This document shows positions 13,871-22,826 of a stretch of DNA of 27,543 nt, piece by piece; within the stretch, counting starts at the first letter, position 1; every line of letters begins with the position of its first letter. The position numbers were made by a program, and so were the translations under genes. Under the pieces are notes generated by a model. It did no database searches, had not been told where the DNA came from, and was given only the letters and a program-made list of their open reading frames with translations. Origin of the DNA: Bacillota bacterium (GTDB lineage: Bacteria > Bacillota > Clostridia > Oscillospirales > Ruminococcaceae); NCBI GenBank assembly GCA_023391005.1, contig JAEWBS010000027.1:1-27543 (forward strand), written 5' to 3'.

Positions 13871-16312
13871 TTACAGCGTGGTCGGGCGAATATTCCAGAT
13901 CTCCTTGGCGTATTCGCGGATTGTCTCATCGCTTGAAAACCGTCCGGCGTTGGCGATATTCACCGTCGACATCCGCAACCAGCGCATCGGGTCCTCGCGG
14001 TAGATGCGCCCGGCCGTTTCTGCCGTCTGCGTGTAAGAATCGAAATCGGCCAGACAGAAATAATAGTCGTTTTGCAGCACCAGCGCGTTGAAAATGGGGA
14101 GGAACTCCTCCGGTGAGGCATCGGCGAGCGTCTTATTGGTCAAGGCGTCGAGCATGCGCTTGATGCGGGGGTTGGTGGCATACAATTCGGCGCTGCGGTA
14201 GCTGTTTTCACGCCGGGCGCGCATAATCTCATCGACCGAGAGGCCAAAGGTGAAAATATTATCTCCCCCGACCGCCTGCGCAATCTCAATGTTGGCGCCG
14301 TCCATTGTGCCAAGCGTCAACGCACCGTTGAGCATAAATTTCATGTTGCCGGTGCCCGAAGCCTCGGTGCCCGCAGTCGAAATCTGCTCACTGATATCGG
14401 CGGCGGGAAAGATGCGCTGTGCCAGTGATACGTTATAGTTTTCTAAGAACCGTACCTGCATCAAGGGGCTGACCGCCGGGTCGTTGTTGACCAGCGTGGC
14501 GATCGAATGAATTAGCTTGATGACCGTTTTCGCATAGACATAGCCTGGGGCCGCCTTGCCCGCGAAGAAAAAGACGGTGGGCGTAAAGTCGGTGCGGCCG
14601 TCCTCTTTAATCGCAAGGTAACGATCCAGAATTTTAAGCGCGTTTAAAAGCTGACGCTTATAGGCGTGGATGCGCTTGACATGAAAATCGAACAGGAAGG
14701 TCGGATCTACCGAAAAATCGTGTTCTTTTTTCAAGAAATTTGAAAAATCCACCTTGTTTTCAGCCTTGACCTGAGCGAGCGCCTTCAAAAAGCCCTCATC
14801 CTGCTCCAAGCCCCGCTTGGTGATCTCGGCAAGGCGGGTGGGTGTTTTGGCGGTCTGAATACCCGTGGCATCCTCAAGCAGGGTGCTCAGGCGCGGGTTG
14901 CTCGCATTCAGCCAGCGGCGGTGGGTAATACCGTTGGTCTTATTGTTAAAGCGAGATGGATAGGTCTTGTAAAAATCGTTGAAAAGTTGACTTTTTAAGA
15001 GCTGCGAGTGTACCTGCGCGACGCCGTTGATGCTGTGGCTGCCCACAATGGCCAGATGCGCCATGCGGATCGCGCCGTTAGCTTCGACCGCCATGCGGGC
15101 GATGGTATCAAGGTCATAATGATAGACCTGCCACAGCTCATGACAGAAGCGCTCGTTGATCTCATGGGTGATCTGGTAGATGCGCGGCAGCAGCCGCTGA
15201 TAGATTTCTATCGGCCAGACTTCCAGCGCCTCGGGCATGACGGTGTGGTTGGTGTAAGAGATGACATGGCGCGTGATGTTCCACGCGGTCTCCCAGTCCA
15301 GGCCGTGCACGTCAAGCAGCACCCGCATCAGCTCAGGCACCGCAAGGGCCGGATGGGTGTCGTTGATATGGATCGAAATATAGCGCGACAGCTCAAGAAT
15401 GCTGTGGCCTTTCTTACAGTAATCCTTGAGGATGCTCGCAATACCGGCGCAGACAAAGAAATATTGCTGCTTTAAGCGCAGCACGCGGTTGTCAAACTGC
15501 GAATCGTCGGGGTAGAGCACGTCGGAGATGGCGCGCACCGACTGGCGGTAGGCCACGGCGCTCGCGTAGTCGCCCTTGCTAAAGAGCTGAAAATCAAAGT
15601 CGCCGTCCTTAGGCTCGGCGCTCCAAAGGCGCAGCGTATTAACCACATCGTTGCCGTAGCCGACCATCGGCATATCGTGCGGGATGGCCAGCACCGTCTG
15701 GTAATGCTCATGGATAAAGACCATGCGCCCGTCGCGGTACTCCTCGCGCACATTGCCGTAGAACGGCACCTCCACCGTGTCGGAGATTTTGGCGATCTCC
15801 CAAGGGTTGTCGGTCTCGAGCCAGTCGTCCGCCTCCTCGACCTGATAACCGTTGACAATCTTCTGCTTAAATAAGCCGTACTTATAACGGATGCCGTTGC
15901 CGTGACCCGCAAAGTCGCAGGAGGCCAGCGAATCCATAAAGCAGGCGGCCAGCCGCCCTAAGCCGCCGTTGCCAAGGCCGTAGTCGGGCTCGAGCGCTAA
16001 AATATCCTCAAGCTTAAAGCCCAGCTGCGCGAGCGCTTGCTCGGCCTGCTCGGTCAGCCCCAGCCGCTCAAGGTGCTTGGGCAGCATCTTGCCCAACAGA
16101 AATTCCAGCGAGAAATAATAGACCTGCTTAACGTCGCTGCGGCGGTAGTGCTTGTTGGTTTTAAGCCAGTTTTTGATGATATAGTCCTTGGTCAGCAGCG
16201 AGAGGGCCTGATAAATATCTGCGGGGCTGGCATCCTCCACGCCTTTGGCCATGTGCGTCTCCAGCTTGGTGATCAGGTTTTCACGCAGCATCTCTTCGGT
16301 CATATGAAACAT
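13871..16312 (-). CDS. glgP: Glycogen/maltodextrin phosphorylase
   Basis: Cytosolic GT35 enzyme that releases glucose-1-phosphate from alpha-1,4-glucan ends with inorganic phosphate; 813 aa, the usual length. It has the conserved N-terminal pattern (VYYFSLEFLLGKML, GNGGLGRLAACFMDSLA), HINDTHPALAVPELMR, NGITHRRWL, and the PLP site EASGTGNMKFMLNGALTLGT, where the Lys (about residue 658) binds the cofactor. ATG 16312 is chosen with GAAAGGA ten bases upstream. The alternative TTG at 16321 overlaps the GH13 stop as TTGA but leaves the ribosome site only one base away. It is second in the leftward operon, five bases after the GH13 stop, so translation is probably coupled. Its product can re-enter glycolysis or feed back to GlgC, whose gene lies in the divergent operon. 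Confidence 0.97.
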   Translation of the reverse strand: MFHMTEEMLRENLITKLETHMAKGVEDASPADIYQALSLLTKDYIIKNWLKTNKHYRRSDVKQVYYFSLEFLLGKMLPKHLERLGLTEQAEQALAQLGFKLEDILALEPDYGLGNGGLGRLAACFMDSLASCDFAGHGNGIRYKYGLFKQKIVNGYQVEEADDWLETDNPWEIAKISDTVEVPFYGNVREEYRDGRMVFIHEHYQTVLAIPHDMPMVGYGNDVVNTLRLWSAEPKDGDFDFQLFSKGDYASAVAYRQSVRAISDVLYPDDSQFDNRVLRLKQQYFFVCAGIASILKDYCKKGHSILELSRYISIHINDTHPALAVPELMRVLLDVHGLDWETAWNITRHVISYTNHTVMPEALEVWPIEIYQRLLPRIYQITHEINERFCHELWQVYHYDLDTIARMAVEANGAIRMAHLAIVGSHSINGVAQVHSQLLKSQLFNDFYKTYPSRFNNKTNGITHRRWLNASNPRLSTLLEDATGIQTAKTPTRLAEITKRGLEQDEGFLKALAQVKAENKVDFSNFLKKEHDFSVDPTFLFDFHVKRIHAYKRQLLNALKILDRYLAIKEDGRTDFTPTVFFFAGKAAPGYVYAKTVIKLIHSIATLVNNDPAVSPLMQVRFLENYNVSLAQRIFPAADISEQISTAGTEASGTGNMKFMLNGALTLGTMDGANIEIAQAVGGDNIFTFGLSVDEIMRARRENSYRSAELYATNPRIKRMLDALTNKTLADASPEEFLPIFNALVLQNDYYFCLADFDSYTQTAETAGRIYREDPMRWLRMSTVNIANAGRFSSDETIREYAKEIWNIRPTTL

Positions 16313-16317
16313 GTTGT

Positions 16318-18207
16318 TCAAATCCTTTCTATGGGTGGGGTCGGGGACCTATCGACAGAGCCGCCCAAACCGGGTCGGCCCACAATACGCAGTGCGGCAA
16401 AGCTTTCGGGCACCAATAGCAGGTTTGTTCCCTCAAGCTGAACATCCCCGCCCGAAAATAGAAGCGTGGGCGCGCCTTCAAGCGTCAGCGTACCGGGTTG
16501 CCTGCCAAAATGCGCGACGCACAGCGTGCCTCCGCGCCAAAACGCGAATAGACCCGCCTCCTCCCGCAGGAGTGAGAATTCGGCCGAAAAGTCGGCGCGG
16601 TAGCTTTGGCGAAAACGTGACAGCGCCTGATAATAAGCCAGCAGCGTCTGATTCTCCTGCCCCCAAGGGTAGCAACCCCGGTTAAACGGATCTTCAAAGC
16701 CGGTCATCCCCGCCTCGTCGCCGTAATAGATGCAGGGGACGCCAGGCAGCGTGAACTGTAAAAACGCGGCGACCTTTAAGCGGCGGCAGGCGGCGGCGTA
16801 TTCCGCATCGGTGAGCGCATAGTCGCGGCGCTGCGTCTTTTCGACCGCGTGCGTCACCCCCAGCGCGTTGAGAACGCGCATCGTGTCGTGGGTCGACAGC
16901 ATATTCATCGCCGTATCGATCGCGGGCTGCGGATAATTTTCGAGCACCGACAAAATAGCCGCTTTAAACCGGCCCGAATCACCGTTTAAGGCAAAACTGA
17001 TAATCGCGCTGCGAAAGGGGTAGTTCATCACGCTGTCGAGCTGACGCCCGAGCAGATAACGCCGTCGATGCCCCTGACTAATCTTGTTTGTGGCATCCTC
17101 CCAGACCTCGCCCAAAAGAAAGGCGTCGGGATTCGACGTCTTGATGGCGGTGCGAATCTGGTCGATAAAGCCGTCGGGCAATTCGTCGGCCACGTCTAGG
17201 CGCCAGCCTTTGCACCCCTGTGTCTGCCAATACGACAAAACACCCGCGTCGCCGGTGATAAACTCGGCAAAGTCAGGATTTTCCTCCTCCACCTCAGGCA
17301 GATTCGGAAAGCCCCACCAGCCCGCGTACTTCTCGGGCCAGTCGATAAAGCGGTACCACGGATAATAGGGCGATTCTTGGCTTTGAAAAGCGCCTAATTC
17401 GGGATAGTGCCCATATTGGTTAAAATAGCGGCTGTCCGCCCCGGTATGGCTGAAAGCGCCGTCGAGTATCACGCGGATGCCCCGGCTGTCACAAGCCGCG
17501 CAAAGCGCTTTAAAATCCGCCTCGTCGCCCAGCCACGGATCAACCTTAAAATAATCGCCCGCGCCGTAGCGGTGGTTTTCGGGTCCCTCAAAGATGGGGT
17601 TTAGATACAATAGCGTCACGCCCAGCGCCTCGAGATGATCAAGACGTGCGATAATGCCCCGCAGGTTGCCGCCAAAAAAGTCCTTAGCGGAATAGTCGGG
17701 CGTATCAAGAGACGATTGGGGCAGGCCCCCCCAGTCGTCACGGCGGATGCGCTCACCCGGGGCGGGCAGCGGCACAAAGGCGTCACTTTTGGCAAAGCGG
17801 TCGGGAAAGATCTGATACATCACCCCGCCCTTAAGCCAGTTGGGTGTCGCAAAGTCGGCGTCATAAACGGTCAGCTGCCACTCAGGCAGCCAGTCGCCGG
17901 TTTGCAGACGGCTGCCGCTGCGCCCACCAAAATGCAGCGTTTCAGCGGCCCGGATTTCAAAGCGGTAAAAATAGAGGTCGGCTAAAACCAACGTTACCGC
18001 CGCACGGTAGGCTGTCAGCCCGTTACAATCTTCTTCAGGCAGCAGCGCAACGCGTTGCTCAAAGGTACCTGCGTCGTTTCGCAGAATAAGCTGCACGTCG
18101 GCGTCGGCGTCGTCGCAGCGAACACAAAAACAGACAGGCTGGCCGGTCTTGATTGCGCCAAACGGTTTTTTACTGTCCGGATCTTGGGAATCAAATAGAA
18201 TGGTCAT
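16318..18207 (-). CDS. GH13 alpha-amylase / neopullulanase-like enzyme
   Basis: Intracellular glycoside hydrolase, 629 aa, with no signal peptide. An N-terminal CBM34-like beta domain (about 1-115) precedes the barrel, as in neopullulanases and cyclomaltodextrinases. Barrel motifs: MYQIFPDRFA (130-139), region I ILDGAFSHTG (His254), region II GWRLDVADEL (nucleophile D338), region III LLGEVWED (acid/base E367), region IV STHDTMR (D441). The C-terminal beta domain runs to 629. It probably trims maltodextrins and alpha-1,6 branches left by GlgP, so glycogen breakdown is encoded together. Start ATG 18207 has GGAGG five bases upstream. It is the first gene of the leftward operon, divergent from glgB. 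The C-terminal tail after LRIVGRPGLGG is Pro/Ser rich and probably disordered. Exact specificity is not readable. Confidence 0.94.
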   Translation of the reverse strand: MTILFDSQDPDSKKPFGAIKTGQPVCFCVRCDDADADVQLILRNDAGTFEQRVALLPEEDCNGLTAYRAAVTLVLADLYFYRFEIRAAETLHFGGRSGSRLQTGDWLPEWQLTVYDADFATPNWLKGGVMYQIFPDRFAKSDAFVPLPAPGERIRRDDWGGLPQSSLDTPDYSAKDFFGGNLRGIIARLDHLEALGVTLLYLNPIFEGPENHRYGAGDYFKVDPWLGDEADFKALCAACDSRGIRVILDGAFSHTGADSRYFNQYGHYPELGAFQSQESPYYPWYRFIDWPEKYAGWWGFPNLPEVEEENPDFAEFITGDAGVLSYWQTQGCKGWRLDVADELPDGFIDQIRTAIKTSNPDAFLLGEVWEDATNKISQGHRRRYLLGRQLDSVMNYPFRSAIISFALNGDSGRFKAAILSVLENYPQPAIDTAMNMLSTHDTMRVLNALGVTHAVEKTQRRDYALTDAEYAAACRRLKVAAFLQFTLPGVPCIYYGDEAGMTGFEDPFNRGCYPWGQENQTLLAYYQALSRFRQSYRADFSAEFSLLREEAGLFAFWRGGTLCVAHFGRQPGTLTLEGAPTLLFSGGDVQLEGTNLLLVPESFAALRIVGRPGLGGSVDRSPTPPIERI

Positions 18208-18233
18208 AGAGGCCTCCTGTGAATTTAACTCTG

Positions 18234-18262
18234 ATCATACTATAATCTGCTGTCTTTTTCAA
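18234..18262 (-). promoter_or_regulatory. Promoter of the GH13-glgP operon
   Basis: On the minus strand TTGAAA (18262-18257), 17 bp and TATGAT (18239-18234) form a good housekeeping promoter. Transcription would start about 20 nt before the ATG of the GH13 gene. Confidence 0.65.
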
Positions 18263-18540
18263 TCTTTCTCCGGCTTTTAGCGACCGTTTACGCGGGGGTT
18301 AACGCGGTATTCTAGGACTAAAAAATACAGCAATCTTACAATAAAAAAACAAAATCATGAAAAAGCAAAAAAACTCTTTAAATTTGCCTCATTATATTGT
18401 AAAATATTACATAAAGACACGGTCGTGTAAAAGGCGTTTTGTTTAGTTTATATAAGGCTTTATGAAAAATTCCCAAAAATAACCGCGATGCCGTCCTGAG
18501 ACTGGCAAAGAGAACGATTTTTTCAAAGGAGGGCACAAAA
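18263..18540 (+). promoter_or_regulatory. AT-rich control region upstream of glgB
   Basis: This is the rest of the 333-bp divergent intergenic region. It is strikingly A-rich from about 18330 to 18410, with several A-tracts, compared with GC-rich genes on both sides. It carries a 12-base near-palindrome ACACG-GT-CGTGT (18417-18428) that could be an operator. No rightward promoter stands out; TTGCCT with TTACAT at 17 bp (about 18384-18412) is weak. The glgB ribosome site AAAGGAGG is at 18525-18532. Confidence 0.45.
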
Positions 18541-20478
18541 ATGAAGCGACCCGACAAAAAACAAGGTCTTGCGGAATATCTATTTCATGAGGGAACCAAT
18601 TATCACAGCTATGATTATCTGGGTGCGCACCCGACCGAAGGCGGGTTTGTGTTTCGCGTTTGGGCGCCGAATGCCGTGCAGGTTTTTGTGACGGGCGATT
18701 TCTGCGACTGGCAGACCGATCTGCACCCGGCCCGCCGCATCTCGCCCGGCGGAATTTTTGAATGCACGGTACCCGGTGTTAAAGAGTATGACGCCTATAA
18801 ATACGTCATTATACCTAAGCGGGGAAAAGCTTTTTTAAAGGCCGACCCCTACGCCTTTCACAGCGAAACCCGGCCCGGCACCGCCTCAAAGGTCTACGCG
18901 CTGCCCGACTATGTCTGGAAGGACGAAAAATGGATGGCCGCTCGCCGGGCCCCCTATAAAGCGCCCGTCAATATTTACGAGCTGCACTTTGGCTCTTGGC
19001 GGCGCTATGCCGACGGCAATGTTATGGATTATGAGAAAATGGCTGAGGAGTTGATTCCCTACATAAAAGAGATGGGCTATACCCATATTGAGCTGATGCC
19101 GATGAGCGAGTACCCCTACGACAAATCCTGGGGCTATCAGGTGACGGGCTATTTTGCCCCCTCCTCGCGCTACGGGACGCCGGACGCGCTGATGGCGTTT
19201 GTAGACGCCTGCCATCAGGCCGGCATTGGTGTGCTGCTCGATTGGGTGCCCGCGCATTTTCCCAAGGACGCCCACGGGCTTTACGAATTTGACGGCACCT
19301 GCTGTTACGAATACGCCGACCCGGTCATGCGGGAGCACCAGGACTGGAACACCCGCATTTTCGATTACGGCAAAAATGAGGTGTGCAGCTTTCTGATCTC
19401 AAGCGCCTGCTACTGGCTTGAAAAATACCATATGGACGGGCTGCGGGTCGATGCGGTCGCCTCGATGCTCTACCTCGACTACGGGCGCAAGCACGGGGAG
19501 TGGAAGCCCAACCGCTTTGGCGGCAACGGCAACCTTGAAGCGGCCGAATTTATTAAGGCGCTCAACGCCCGCGTCTTTCTCGAGTTCCCGGATATTATGA
19601 TGGTCGCCGAGGAATCGACCTCGTGGCCGATGGTCACCGGCCCGGTGGATCAGGGCGGCTTAGGCTTTAACTACAAGTGGAATATGGGCTGGATGAACGA
19701 CTCGCTGCACTATATGTCTACCGACCCGTTTTTCCGCAAATTTGAGCAGAATAAATTAACCTTTCCTTTAACCTATGCTTTTTCTGAAAACTATGTGCTG
19801 CCGCTCTCACACGACGAGGTCGTACACGGAAAATGCGCACTCATCGGCAAAATGCCGGGGGAATATACCGACAAATTCTCGAACCTACGGGCTTATCTGG
19901 GCTATATGTATGGGCATCCGGGCAAAAAGCTCGTCTTTATGGGGGCCGAACTGGCCCAGTTTAAAGAGTGGGACGAGGATGCCGAGCTTGACTGGTGCCT
20001 GCTCGAGTTTGAAGCGCACCGCCGGCACAAGGACTTTGTCAAGGCACTCAACCTGTTTTACCGCGCGCAGCCCACGCTGTGGCAGAACGACCACAGCTGG
20101 GAGGGCTTTGGGTGGATTAGTCTGGACGACACCCACAACAATGTGCTCGCCTTTATGCGGCTGGACGACGCGGGCAATAAAATGCTGGTGGTCTGCAATT
20201 TCTCGTCGCTCACCCGCGTCGATTATAAGCTCGGCGTGCCCAATCGGGGCTATTACACCGAGGTTTTTTCGTCCGATCACTCAGAATTTGGTGGATCGGG
20301 GCTGCAAAATGGACGCCTTATGGCGCAAAAGGGCGGGCTGCACGGCTTTAAACAGCATATCAGCCTGACGCTGCCTGCCTTTTCAACCGTCTTTCTCTAT
20401 AAACCGGCTGCACGGGCCAAAAGCAAAGCGCATGATGCAAAACATTCCGGAAAGGATGGTATAAACGATGGCCACTAA
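18541..20478 (+). CDS. glgB: 1,4-alpha-glucan branching enzyme
   Basis: Cytosolic GH13 enzyme that moves alpha-1,4 chains to alpha-1,6 positions, 645 aa. A CBM48 domain (about 25-115, GGFVFRVWAPNAVQVFVTGD) leads into the barrel, with ELHFGSWRR (147-155), SWGYQVTGYFAPSSRYGTP, region I LDWVPAHFPKD, region II GLRVDAVASMLYLDY (nucleophile D304), region III MVAEESTSWP (acid E357) and region IV LPLSHDEVVHGK. The extra N1 module of some long GlgB proteins is absent, as is common in Firmicutes. ATG 18541 is set by AAAGGAGG eight bases upstream. It is first in glgB-C-D-A, and its 3' end overlaps glgC by 11 bases. The C-terminal tail after FLYKPAARA is Lys/His/Asp rich and looks like a disordered extension. 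Confidence 0.97.
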   Translation: MKRPDKKQGLAEYLFHEGTNYHSYDYLGAHPTEGGFVFRVWAPNAVQVFVTGDFCDWQTDLHPARRISPGGIFECTVPGVKEYDAYKYVIIPKRGKAFLKADPYAFHSETRPGTASKVYALPDYVWKDEKWMAARRAPYKAPVNIYELHFGSWRRYADGNVMDYEKMAEELIPYIKEMGYTHIELMPMSEYPYDKSWGYQVTGYFAPSSRYGTPDALMAFVDACHQAGIGVLLDWVPAHFPKDAHGLYEFDGTCCYEYADPVMREHQDWNTRIFDYGKNEVCSFLISSACYWLEKYHMDGLRVDAVASMLYLDYGRKHGEWKPNRFGGNGNLEAAEFIKALNARVFLEFPDIMMVAEESTSWPMVTGPVDQGGLGFNYKWNMGWMNDSLHYMSTDPFFRKFEQNKLTFPLTYAFSENYVLPLSHDEVVHGKCALIGKMPGEYTDKFSNLRAYLGYMYGHPGKKLVFMGAELAQFKEWDEDAELDWCLLEFEAHRRHKDFVKALNLFYRAQPTLWQNDHSWEGFGWISLDDTHNNVLAFMRLDDAGNKMLVVCNFSSLTRVDYKLGVPNRGYYTEVFSSDHSEFGGSGLQNGRLMAQKGGLHGFKQHISLTLPAFSTVFLYKPAARAKSKAHDAKHSGKDGINDGH

Positions 20479-21673
20479 AAAAGAAATGCTCGCCATGCTT
20501 CTCGCAGGCGGCCAAGGCAACCGACTCCATATTCTGACAAGTGAGAGGGCGAAGCCCGCCGTACCCTTTGGCGGAAAATACCGCATCATCGATTTCACGC
20601 TGTCCAATTGTTCAAATTCAGGGATAGACACGGTCGGCGTGTTGACCCAGTATAAACCGCTGGAACTCAACAGCTACATCGGCAACGGCCAGCCGTGGGA
20701 CCTTGACCGGCTCAACGGCGGCGTACATATTCTGCCACCCTATGTCTCGGGCGCGGCGAGCCAGTGGTATGCAGGTACCGCCAACGCCATTTATCAGAAC
20801 ATCAATTTTATTGAGCAGTACAATCCGGAATATGTGCTGGTGCTGTCGGGCGACCATATCTACAAGATGGATTACCGCAATATGCTCGACTTCCATAAGG
20901 AGAAAAACGCCGATATTACCATTGCGGTGCTCGACGTTCCGATTGAGGAGGCCAGCCGCTTCGGCATTATGAACACCCGTGAGGACGCGTCGGTCTACGA
21001 GTTTGAGGAGAAGCCCAAAAACCCCAAATCGACCAAAGCGTCGATGGGCATCTACATCTTCACTTGGGAGAAGATGCGCCGGTATCTGATTGAGGACGAG
21101 GCCAACCCTGCGTCTGAGAAAGACTTTGGAAAGAACATCATCCCCGCGATGATCGATAACAACGAGCGGGTGTATGCTTTCCCGTTCCAGGGCTACTGGA
21201 AGGATGTCGGCACCATCGATTCGCTGTGGGAGGCGAATATGGACCTCTTAAACCCGAATCTTCCGCTGAATTTAAGCGACCCGCTCTGGCGCATTTATTC
21301 GCGGCACGCGCCGACCCGGCCGCAATATGTGGGCGGCGACGCGAAGATCATCCACTCGATGTTGACCGAGGGCTGCGACATGAACGGCCGCCTCAACTAC
21401 AGCGTGTTGTTTTCCGACGTTGAGATCGGGCAGGGGTCGAGCGCCGAATATTCGGTACTGATGAAAAATGTCCGCATCGGTAAAGACGCCAAGGTGCGCT
21501 ACGCTATTTTGGCCGACGACGTCGTCGTCGAGGACGGCGCGATCGTGGGCGCGTCACCCGAGGAATACCCCGACCGCGAGGCGTGGGGCATTGCCGTTAT
21601 CGGGCAGGGGGCGGTTATCAAAAGCGGGCAGGTCGTGCTGCCCAAACAAATGATTTCTGCGGTGGAAAAATAA
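20468..21673 (+). CDS. glgC: Glucose-1-phosphate adenylyltransferase, catalytic subunit
   Basis: Makes ADP-glucose from ATP and glucose-1-phosphate, the committed step of glycogen synthesis; 401 aa, normal length. The nucleotide-binding loop LLAGGQGNRLHILT is followed by KPAVPFGGKYRIIDFTLSN, the activator and substrate segments are present (GTANAIYQN, LSGDHIYKMDY, FEEKPKNPKS), and a left-handed beta-helix follows in the last third (from about 295). The loop has Asn where many members have Thr or Ser (GGxGTRL), which is minor. GGAAAGGATGG precedes ATG 20468, inside the glgB end, indicating coupled translation. It probably acts as a hetero-oligomer with GlgD, encoded 13 nt downstream. Confidence 0.97.
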   Translation: MATKKEMLAMLLAGGQGNRLHILTSERAKPAVPFGGKYRIIDFTLSNCSNSGIDTVGVLTQYKPLELNSYIGNGQPWDLDRLNGGVHILPPYVSGAASQWYAGTANAIYQNINFIEQYNPEYVLVLSGDHIYKMDYRNMLDFHKEKNADITIAVLDVPIEEASRFGIMNTREDASVYEFEEKPKNPKSTKASMGIYIFTWEKMRRYLIEDEANPASEKDFGKNIIPAMIDNNERVYAFPFQGYWKDVGTIDSLWEANMDLLNPNLPLNLSDPLWRIYSRHAPTRPQYVGGDAKIIHSMLTEGCDMNGRLNYSVLFSDVEIGQGSSAEYSVLMKNVRIGKDAKVRYAILADDVVVEDGAIVGASPEEYPDREAWGIAVIGQGAVIKSGQVVLPKQMISAVEK

Positions 21674-21686
21674 AGGAGATGATGTC

Positions 21687-22793
21687 ATGAACGCCTTTTG
21701 CATCTTATTTGGCGATTCTTTTGAGGACGACAGCGTCAGTGTCCTGACCAAAAAACGCACACTCGGCTCGCTGCCCTTTGGTGGGCGGTACCGGCTGATC
21801 GATTTTATGCTCTCGAACCTCGTGCACGCTTCGGTGCCCGAGGTCGCAGTGGTGGCGCGCAGGCATTATTCTTCGCTGGCCGACCATTTGGGTACCGGCA
21901 AGGACTGGGACTTAAGCCGCAAAAACGGGGGACTCAAGCTTTTGACCCCGTTTATGAACGAGTCGGGCTGCCATTATCAGAACCGGTTTGAAGCGCTCTC
22001 GGATTTTAACACCTATCTGGGACGGCTGCTGCCCGAATACGCGATTCTGGCCGACGCCAATTTGATCTGCACTGTTGATCTGCGCGAGATGCTGCGGCAG
22101 CATATCGAGTCGGGCGCTGATCTGACCGCGGTGTGCAGTAAGGGGCATCCGCGTCAGGGCGATACTGAGGTCACCGTCGGAGAGGACGGCATGATCTGTG
22201 ACGCACGCTGCCACACCGATGTAAAAGGTGACGACGCCTTGCTGCTGCGTAAAATTTTTATTATGAAAAAGTCGGTGCTGCTTGAGCTTGTAGGGCAGGG
22301 TACCACCTATGGCTGGAGCGATCTCGGGCGCGATTATATCGCCAAAAAGTTCCCGTGTAAGCGCTTTTATGCCTACCGGCATCAGGGCTATTTTGCGGAG
22401 ATCCGCACCCTTCAGGATTATTACAGCACCAGCATGGATCTGCTCAACGCCGATATCCGCCGGGGGCTTTTTAATTCCGAGACGCATATTCTTACTAAAA
22501 TCAAGGACACGGTGCCTACAATGTACGGTGAAAACGGCTGTGTTGCCAACAGCCTGATCGCCGACGGCTGCCGCGTTGAGGGCACGGTGGAAAACAGCGT
22601 GCTGTTCCGCGATGTGCGCATTGGGAAAGGCGCCGTCGTGCGCAATTCGATCGTCATGCAGGGCTGTGTTCTCGAGGCGGGTTGCAGCCTGTCCAACGTC
22701 ATTCTTGACAAGGATGTGCGGGTGACCGAGGGGCATTCGCTCAACGGCGGCGCGTGCCATCCTTTCGTCGTGGAAAAGAACGCGGTGGTCTGA
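21687..22793 (+). CDS. glgD: GlgD, non-catalytic ADP-glucose pyrophosphorylase subunit
   Basis: GlgC paralogue, 368 aa. It keeps the fold markers (GSLPFGGRYRLIDFMLSN, GTGKDWDLSRKNGG, a beta-helix repeat region with NSVLFRDVRIGKGAVVRNSI) but the N-terminal nucleotide loop is degenerate: CILFGDSFEDDSVSVLT replaces the GGxGxRLxxLT stretch. This is the hallmark of GlgD, which in Bacillus- and Clostridium-type systems enhances or regulates GlgC rather than making ADP-glucose alone. AAAGGAGATGATGTC precedes ATG 21687. It sits between glgC and glgA in one operon, with gaps of 13 and 33 nt. Confidence 0.96.
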   Translation: MNAFCILFGDSFEDDSVSVLTKKRTLGSLPFGGRYRLIDFMLSNLVHASVPEVAVVARRHYSSLADHLGTGKDWDLSRKNGGLKLLTPFMNESGCHYQNRFEALSDFNTYLGRLLPEYAILADANLICTVDLREMLRQHIESGADLTAVCSKGHPRQGDTEVTVGEDGMICDARCHTDVKGDDALLLRKIFIMKKSVLLELVGQGTTYGWSDLGRDYIAKKFPCKRFYAYRHQGYFAEIRTLQDYYSTSMDLLNADIRRGLFNSETHILTKIKDTVPTMYGENGCVANSLIADGCRVEGTVENSVLFRDVRIGKGAVVRNSIVMQGCVLEAGCSLSNVILDKDVRVTEGHSLNGGACHPFVVEKNAVV

Positions 22794-22826
22794 CCCGCTT
22801 AGGCGATGATATGAGAGGGGAAGCAG

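Noticed and set aside
15008..15475. A 155-codon plus-strand open frame inside glgP
   Set aside because: It is antisense to the phosphorylase, with no family resemblance.
21912..22760. A 282-codon minus-strand open frame inside glgD
   Set aside because: It is antisense to a well-supported gene; it has no ribosome site or motif.
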